A stretch of DNA of 64,000 nt from Macropodus opercularis. Lineage: Eukaryota > Chordata > Actinopteri > Anabantiformes > Osphronemidae. The notes under the pieces were generated by a model. The model was not told the origin of the DNA, made no database searches, and was given only the letters and a program-made list of their open reading frames with translations. The position numbers and the translations under genes are program-made. This document shows, in pieces, positions 58,401 to 64,000 of the stretch. The stretch spans positions 9,351,501 to 9,415,500 of the forward strand of contig CM061102.1 in assembly GCA_030770545.1 (NCBI GenBank), read 5' to 3'. Position 1 is the first letter of the stretch, and the number at the start of each line of letters is the position of its first letter.

Positions 58401-60231
58401 TACACACCTTTTCTGGACAATAAGGTTAATGTTCCTCAAAGCCACATATTGGACCTCAGGTTCTCCTGAGAGTAAGGTGACCAGTGGTGGGGATAACTTC
58501 TTCAGTAAGGTGTTGTAGTAATCAGAGTCCTTGGGCAGCAGCTCTAAGAACTTCATCAGGACCTTAACAGCTGACAGCACCACAGCTGAGTTGGCATGAG
58601 ACAGCCGAGGTGTCACACGCTCACAGATGCTTTAAAAAAGAAAATTGTTGATAGGCATAGAGAACCTAATTAGCTGGTTACATCTAAAAGAATTACAGAG
58701 AATTAAAACCATTTTTACCTTTGGGCCTCACGCTCATCCTTGGGGTTGTAGTTGGACAGGCAGTCCAAAATGAAGATCTGTCCCCACTCAGTGCACTCAT
58801 TGAGAGCTGTCAGCAGCTTGTTGATGTTTTGAGGATTGAGATCCAGTAAGTTGCTGTTGGGGTGAGACTCGCTTATCTCTGACAGGGCAGCAACTGCATT
58901 GGCCACAACCTAAAATAGCAATTTTTGTAGTAACAAAGAATACGATTTCAAAATGGATTAAGTGTTGCAGGAGAAAAGCAAACTGCCTACCATGGGATTG
59001 GAGTCAGCAATGAGATCTCTCAGAGAGTCCAGGAAACCTTGGTCCTCCACCATTTGAGCATTGATATCATGAAGTTTAGCCACACAAACAGCTGCTGTCT
59101 TCCTCACATATGGATCCTCATCCTTCAGGCACTTCCTTAAAGGTTCACACAGGTACTCTGTGATCTTGTCCACTCGAATGCAGCCCATCGTGCGGACTGC
59201 CAGAGCTCGAATGAGAGGATTGGGGTCCTCACAGTCCTAAAATGTAGGGCAAGAAAGACAGTTGTGATTCTAACAAGATCAGACTTTATGGCCCATACCA
59301 CTGTATTCAGAGCAGTTAGAAGACTTTAAGACTCAGGTTGTTTATAGACAGCTACATTTAAAAATACATATTTTCTTATTTAAGTCAAAAAGAAGGAAGA
59401 AGAATCAGCAGCTCTATGCTGTTTGGTTGGTTGAATTTACCTGCTTCTGTGTAGGTATCACCATATTTACTATTTCATAAACAGATTCAAAGAGGTTCAT
59501 TGAGGGATTTACCTTGACAAAACTGTTTACAGCCATAATGGCCATATCAGGCTGGCTCTTGGCATAGTTCATCAAGTACAGGTAGACCAGCTTCTTAAGC
59601 TCCAGGTTGTCGGTCTGCATGCAGTTGACCACATCTGGGAACAAAGAGCTGATGGGAAAAAAATAATTTGGTCAAAACCGACAATAAGCCTGTTTTGCTG
59701 TTCTTGACCCTTAAGACCATCAACATCACATTTGGCATTTTAGATCATTCTAAAATTTTCTCGATTTCTGCATAACCTGTCTCGAAGAAAGGAGATTTTT
59801 GAAGACATTCAAGGAAGAGGTGTTGCTGCTCACTAAGGTGGAAAGAGGTACAAAAGACTTAGATAAAGAAGCCTGGGCTAATGCCTATGTCAGAGTTTAC
59901 ATTTTGTGTGCAATACCTGACATCCTTGCCAACAGTCATGGCTGCAATGACCTTCTTCACCGCCTCTTTTCTTTTCTCTTTCTTCTCATTGTTCAGTTCT
60001 GCCTTCAGTTCAAAGATCTCCCCTGAAAGAAGTCCAAACCAAAGTTACAGTGTCAGTGCACAAAAACATGTTACTACTGAACAGCTGAAAGTATAAATCT
60101 GGATATTTGTGGTTCCAATCATTTTATTGACAAAAGGACCAAGTGACATATCACAAGACAGTCTGATGAGCTGGTCATATTTTTCCACACTTACCTTTTT
60201 TGTTGGTAGTGAAATATTTGGAGTCCGTCAT
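52448..60231 (-). CDS. ap2b1: AP-2 complex subunit beta (21 coding exons)
   Basis: Beta-2 adaptin, the large subunit of the plasma-membrane AP-2 adaptor that links cargo and PIP2 to clathrin in endocytosis. The joined exons give 953 residues (human long form 951). Coding exons in transcript order: 60195-60231, 59917-60022, 59513-59648, 58991-59236, 58719-58909, 58408-58629, 58069-58189, 57823-57918, 57611-57726, 57287-57452, 57067-57165, 56643-56902, 55863-56055, 55088-55129, 54565-54717, 54277-54422, 53941-54070, 53768-53852, 53328-53414, 52639-52793, 52448-52522. All junctions are GT-AG and keep frame. Residues 1 to about 590 form the helical trunk, about 591-720 the hinge with clathrin box LLNLD at 631-635, and the rest the appendage. 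MTDSKYFTTNKKGEIFEL, and divergence from AP1B1 in hinge and ear, favour AP2B1 over AP1B1. Confidence 0.97.
55088..55129 (-). other. ap2b1: AP2B1 42-nt cassette exon (14 aa)
   Basis: This 42-nt exon encodes 14 residues (LGGDLGGGVGGSPA, about 664-677) in the hinge. It starts and ends in phase 0, so it can be skipped without shifting the frame. Human AP2B1 exists as 951- and 937-residue forms differing by a 14-residue hinge insert, and this exon is the evident counterpart. Splice sites are good (TGTAG at the acceptor, GTAAGT donor). Confidence 0.85.
58361..58392. repeat. 15-bp perfect inverted repeat in AP2B1 intron
   Basis: Left arm ATGACAAAGTGAAGT, 2-bp centre TC, right arm ACTTCACTTTGTCAT; the arms are exact reverse complements. 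It lies in the intron between exons 58408-58629 and 58069-58189, only 15 nt downstream of the minus-strand splice donor at 58407. As RNA it would form a very stable hairpin. Confidence 0.95.
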
Positions 60232-60249
60232 AATTGCGCTCCTTTAGGT
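60195..60249 (-). other. ap2b1: AP2B1 exon with start codon
   Basis: The exon runs from an acceptor (TTCTACAG) at 60250 to the donor after 60195. Its first 18 nt are 5'UTR, the ATG is at 60229-60231, and it codes for 12 residues plus one base. Confidence 0.85.
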
Positions 60250-60973
60250 CTGTAGAAGGACACAGGTTGTTTTACTGCCCATCTCTTACAGAGTTACAAA
60301 CAACAACACTACAATTACGACAACCATTAGTAATTATTTATCATTATTAATATTATCAGTTGTCTGTTGGATATGGTGAAATAGAAACATGGAGCATAAT
60401 AACGCCTGTTAGAACCAAATATTCAATCTTAGGACAAGTTAATATCTCTGCGTAAGAAATCTAACCAGCTTGTTGTTTGTTACGTACATACCAATTAGCT
60501 TTGCCAGTAACGGTCGGAATAACCGTTGGTGTTAGCTAGCTTCCATGTTCAACAACACGCGGCCTACTTACACGGCATCGTTAAAAGGTTATTGCTGATT
60601 ACCCTACAAAACGTGTAACATTCAACATAATCCGCCGCGGTTTGGCTCGGCTCGGGCTAGCTGGCTTGCTGCATGCTAACTGCATCAGTTCAATGACTGC
60701 CGCTAACGTTAGCGCAAGCTAGCAATGCTAACTAAGGGTGACAGATAACGATGTACAAAGCAACAACGGAATAACCGATTAATAACATATTCCAAAACCG
60801 CCTTGGACGCCACCGCATTGAATCTACCACCAAAAGCAGCAGCAAGACCAGCGGCCCAGTTCCTGCTGCTATTGACAGGAGATAAGAGGCGATAAGGTAC
60901 CCAGCAAAATGATAGGCACGAAATCACACAAACACAACGCTGTTACAAAAAACCTATGAAACACTTTACATAC

Positions 60974-61090
60974 CAGGGTGTTAGCGCTAAAATGTGAAGT
61001 TACAGCGGATTCAAGACGCAGGCGACTCCTCTGCCTGGTTTCAGGAAGATGGAGAATCTGGATCGTGATGGTTCGTTCACAACCGTCGGA
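60974..61090 (-). other. ap2b1: Probable AP2B1 non-coding first exon
   Basis: CACCCTG followed by GTATGTAAAG makes a good splice donor at 60973 on the minus strand, in the right place for a 5'UTR exon separated by a 724-bp intron from the ATG exon. The 5' limit is a guess. Confidence 0.5.
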
Positions 61091-61175
61091 AATTGGAAAA
61101 CTTCCCTCTTTGGACGTCATGAGAGTACTACACATTCGGCTATGTCGTGCCCTGAACGTAGCACAGCCAATGCTT
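61090..61175 (-). promoter_or_regulatory. Candidate AP2B1 promoter
   Basis: Upstream of the first exon a CCAAT box (ATTGG at 61092-61096 on the plus strand) and a CRE-like TGACGTC (61113-61119) lie close together, with another CCAAT word on the plus strand near 61166. No TATA box is evident, as expected for a housekeeping gene. Confidence 0.4.
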
Positions 61176-61582
61176 TATAGAAGACTTGTTGTATTTTTTC
61201 AATTTTTAATCTGTGATAAGAACACTGTAAGGATTTAAATATTTTTTGTATGTTGGACACTAACGACAGGGAGAGCATTTTAACAATTGCAATTAAAAAT
61301 GCTCATTAGTAACTTAGTCTCAGCAGCCTCCTGACAAATATAGAACAGACAGAAAAAAACATGATCTGCTGTAAGTAATTGCTTAGAGAGGTGTACATTA
61401 AAACACACAGTACTGGTTATCAGTCATGTACAATACAAAAAGTATGATTGAATTAAATATGTAAACAATAAATAGGTATATATCGGCTACATCGTATTGT
61501 GTAACTTTTAAAATACTTATAACATCATTATATAATGAAATCCGATTATTGATCAGGCTCCTGTGATCCAATTGATCAGTCT
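61176..61582. other. AP2B1-MKS1 intergenic DNA
   Basis: AT-rich sequence with no supported gene. Confidence 0.55.
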
Positions 61583-61588
61583 TTTATT
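61583..61588 (-). terminator. MKS1 polyadenylation signal (AATAAA)
   Basis: TTTATT on the plus strand, which is AATAAA on the minus strand, 136 bp after the MKS1 stop codon. Its position suits a short 3'UTR. Confidence 0.6.
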
Positions 61589-61723
61589 ATTCGCAAACCA
61601 GTTCACATGAAGACATATGAATTGCAGCTTGTAATGGTCCAATGCTTCAGATCAAAATAGTTTGTATAAACCATTTGGGCACAATATATAACTGACAGAG
61701 GATAAACTTTACAACGTTTACAC

Positions 61724-63946
61724 CTATGCAGAGGACTCAAATGGGGAGAGGGAGGTAGTGTTGATGAGGTCTATGGGAAGACTTTCTCTGGCTTCTTGCA
61801 TCTTTGTCCTGGCCCTCTGGAAGGCCTCTGAACAAGAAAAAACATGTATAAACATACTCAGAGTTTATCAACTGTTTTACATATAATTGAGTGGATATCT
61901 TTACCCAAGACAGTGCAGACAGCTCCCTGTTGACTAAATCCTCCAAGGTGGTCAAAAACTTTCTGCCTCCTCTGTTTCAACACGGAGGCAGCAACAAATG
62001 CCCTTAAATGAACATGAAATAGACAACAATTTGTGGTACTACACAGATAAATACATAATTTATCACAACTAACACTAAACTATCACTTGGACAAAAATGC
62101 AACATTTATAATAATTTTCAACTCATAGAGGTCACCTTTTGCATTGCCATTTTAAACATACATACTCAACTGAATATTTATAACTTTCACATTAAGACGA
62201 GTGTGTAACCTGAGCAACCTTCTGTCCTGGGATAACTTAAACCTACTTACCTCGCTTGCTGGATGCACTGTAGATTAAAAGTGACGCTTCCAGAGGTTTC
62301 GGTGTGAAAGCCAAAGCGACTCAGTCTTTCTCCCTACATCCATAAAAAAAGCTATAATTAACACATCATGGGCAAAAATGAAAGAAATTAAATATATCCA
62401 GAAAGCTTCAAACAAAGCTTGAGTCTACCTTAAAGGTTCCTGGTATTCTGACGTAGCTGTTGTCTTCAAGCTCTGGCGAACCTCCAATGAAAAAACGTCT
62501 TAGTGCAGACACTGTCCCTGTCTGAATGGGTCTCCATGTGTGGCATGTTATTTCATATTTACCTGAAAACATACACAAGAAAGCACTTTCTAATTCTGTA
62601 GGTGAGTTGAGTTTATGAGCATTCGTCCACTTTCACCAATATTCTATAAATCAAACTTGCTTTGCATTTCATTTCCTAAAATGCAATAAAAACTAAAATA
62701 TGTGATTTGTTAAACTGATTGAACCTTTATTTACTTTAAGTAAAGTAGTAAAGTACATAAAAGATTTTAATGTTTTCTTGTTAACTAAAGAATGCGCCCA
62801 GTTCAGGTTTGGGAAGCAGATGCCCTCGCTATGTTTTGTAAATTCAAGCAATATAAATACACTGAACTGAATAATCCTATTACACAGTTGATTGATATTG
62901 ACTATAAAGTAGTCACTTGGCATACCAGGAGAGGAAGGAAAAAGAAGATAACCATAGCCTTCAGTCCGGTAGCGCTGCCAGAAGTCAAGAGAAAGAACCT
63001 TAAAGTAGAGCACTGGCCACTGTGGGACTGATTCTGAAATACGAAGAAAATGTCTGCATCAATCTAACATTGTAAATGTAGTAAAAAGTCAACATAATAT
63101 AATACTCCTTACTTATTACTTCTACTAACCATCATTCTCTTTTTCACTCATGTAGAAAGTCTCAAAGGTAAAGGGGTAACTGAAGAAAGCTACGTTTTCC
63201 TGTTGGCAGAGAGAATTTTAAAGTTTGAAAAAACCTCATTAGTTCTGAGCTTGGGTTACCTTTCCACTATGCATACCTTTCCAAGAGTTTTAGTCCGGCA
63301 GGTCTGTGTTACGCCTGACAACGACTGGAATGGCAAGCTGGACCAATCTTTTGCAAACAAGAGTCATTTAAGTTAACAAGAGTCATTTAAGTACAGTGTA
63401 AATAGTACCGTATATACTGAATGACACTCACTATTAGGCAGTTCCATAAAGAAGTGGATGTATAGGTTATCGTATTCAAACCCTTTAGCAGAGACTGTAT
63501 GGAGAGAAAAGAGAGCAGATTTTAATTATGATGGACTAGTTATTTAGAAAAGTCCTTGGTGAACAGAGGGTTCCTACTCACCTATCTCTCCATTCATCAG
63601 AAAACGCAGAATACCACCTGGCGGCTTGTAGAGAAAGCTCTAGTAAGTGGGACCACTATCAAAATGGTAGATTAGGAGACTTTCTCTATTACATTACTTA
63701 CCATCTCAAAGTCCTGCCCAACTAGGCTGTTGAGGTACTCCTTATGTCTTACATAGAGCTAGAAACAGAAAAAATTGTTACTTCGATCATAAGACATACA
63801 TTCTACTCTGGTCCTGAAAGACAGAAGGTGAGCTCACATCGTTGTACATGTTCTGCTCCCTTTCCGTGTCTTCTGGTTTCATGACTGTAGATACATTCTC
63901 CACAGAAAGGCGCCAAACCTCTCTCTTTTCCCCCTCTGTTACAATC
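61724..63946 (-). CDS. mks1: Meckel syndrome type 1 protein, C-terminal part (partial)
   Basis: MKS1 is a B9-domain protein of the ciliary transition-zone complex with B9D1 and B9D2, needed for ciliogenesis; loss causes Meckel syndrome in people. The last 11 exons are present, in transcript order: 63838-63946, 63702-63758, 63582-63624, 63432-63494, 63277-63347, 63130-63199, 62926-63033, 62429-62562, 62251-62333, 61905-62002, 61724-61827, giving 312 residues of a protein of about 560. Phases agree across every junction. Recognition rests on TEGEKREVW, GFEYDNLYIHFFMELP, SLSGVTQTC, FSYPFTFETFY, VLSLDFWQRYRTEGYG, RRFFIGGSPELED and the ending QEARESLPIDLI, which parallel human MKS1. The B9 fold covers most of this part. 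The acceptor at 63624 rather than 63642 keeps the length equal to the human protein. The N-terminal half lies past 64,000. Confidence 0.95.
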
Positions 63947-64000
63947 CTGCTCAGTTGTGAAGTGATCAAAAGAAGAAAAAAAAAGAATTATCACAATAAT

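Noticed and set aside
52448..60231. AP1B1 as the identity of the beta-adaptin gene
   Set aside because: The trunk is shared by both paralogues, but the N-terminus (FTTNKKGEIFELKAELNNEKK), the hinge (NVPQVSSMQMGAVD) and the ear (SFGVIPTSPL) follow AP2B1.
63625..63642. Alternative MKS1 splice acceptor adding SFLYK before PPGG
   Set aside because: It is also in frame, but the acceptor at 63625-63626 has the better pyrimidine tract and keeps the same length as human MKS1 in this stretch.

Overview
The window is vertebrate nuclear DNA, almost certainly from a teleost fish. It carries intron-less replication-dependent histone genes with vertebrate-type sequences, a Tc1/mariner transposase scrap of the kind common in fish, and two many-exon genes whose products closely match vertebrate AP2B1 and MKS1. 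The species cannot be named from the sequence alone.

Layout. (1) 1-6,400: a compact histone quintet with one copy of each class: H3.2 on the minus strand, then H2A, H1, H4 and H2B on the plus strand. Each gene is followed by the 16-nt histone stem-loop. H3 and H2A share a divergent promoter; H1 has an AAACACA box and H2B has an octamer. A broken Tc1 transposase 3' end lies between H2A and H1. (2) 6,662-50,920: about 44 kb of head-to-tail repeats with a monomer of 194-195 bp. Each monomer holds one intron-containing tRNA-Tyr(GTA) gene of 89 bp (73 nt mature, 16-nt intron after position 37), followed by a T-run Pol III terminator and a spacer of about 105 bp. I located 222 copies with a 5' half (219 with both halves, about 217 without an indel), plus nine units that keep only the last 29 bp of the tRNA and a rearranged leading fragment. 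Blocks of monomers are themselves duplicated, which has spread families of defective copies through the array. (3) 50,921-61,100, minus strand: AP2B1, the beta subunit of the AP-2 clathrin adaptor, with 21 coding exons (953 aa), a non-coding first exon and a 3'UTR that ends near the array. (4) 61,583-64,000, minus strand: the last 11 exons of MKS1, a B9-domain protein of the ciliary transition zone; its 5' part lies beyond the window.

How the parts relate. Histone genes and tRNA genes both supply products needed in bulk during rapid cell division. Large repeated tRNA-Tyr sets are known in Xenopus, where oocyte and somatic types exist, so a maternal or early-embryo dosage role is a reasonable inference here, not something the sequence proves. 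The most notable part of the window is the internal population structure of the array: copies with mutations at positions needed for TFIIIC binding, tRNA folding, anticodon-loop modification or termination have been multiplied along with good copies. AP2B1 and MKS1 are ordinary single-copy genes flanking the array.
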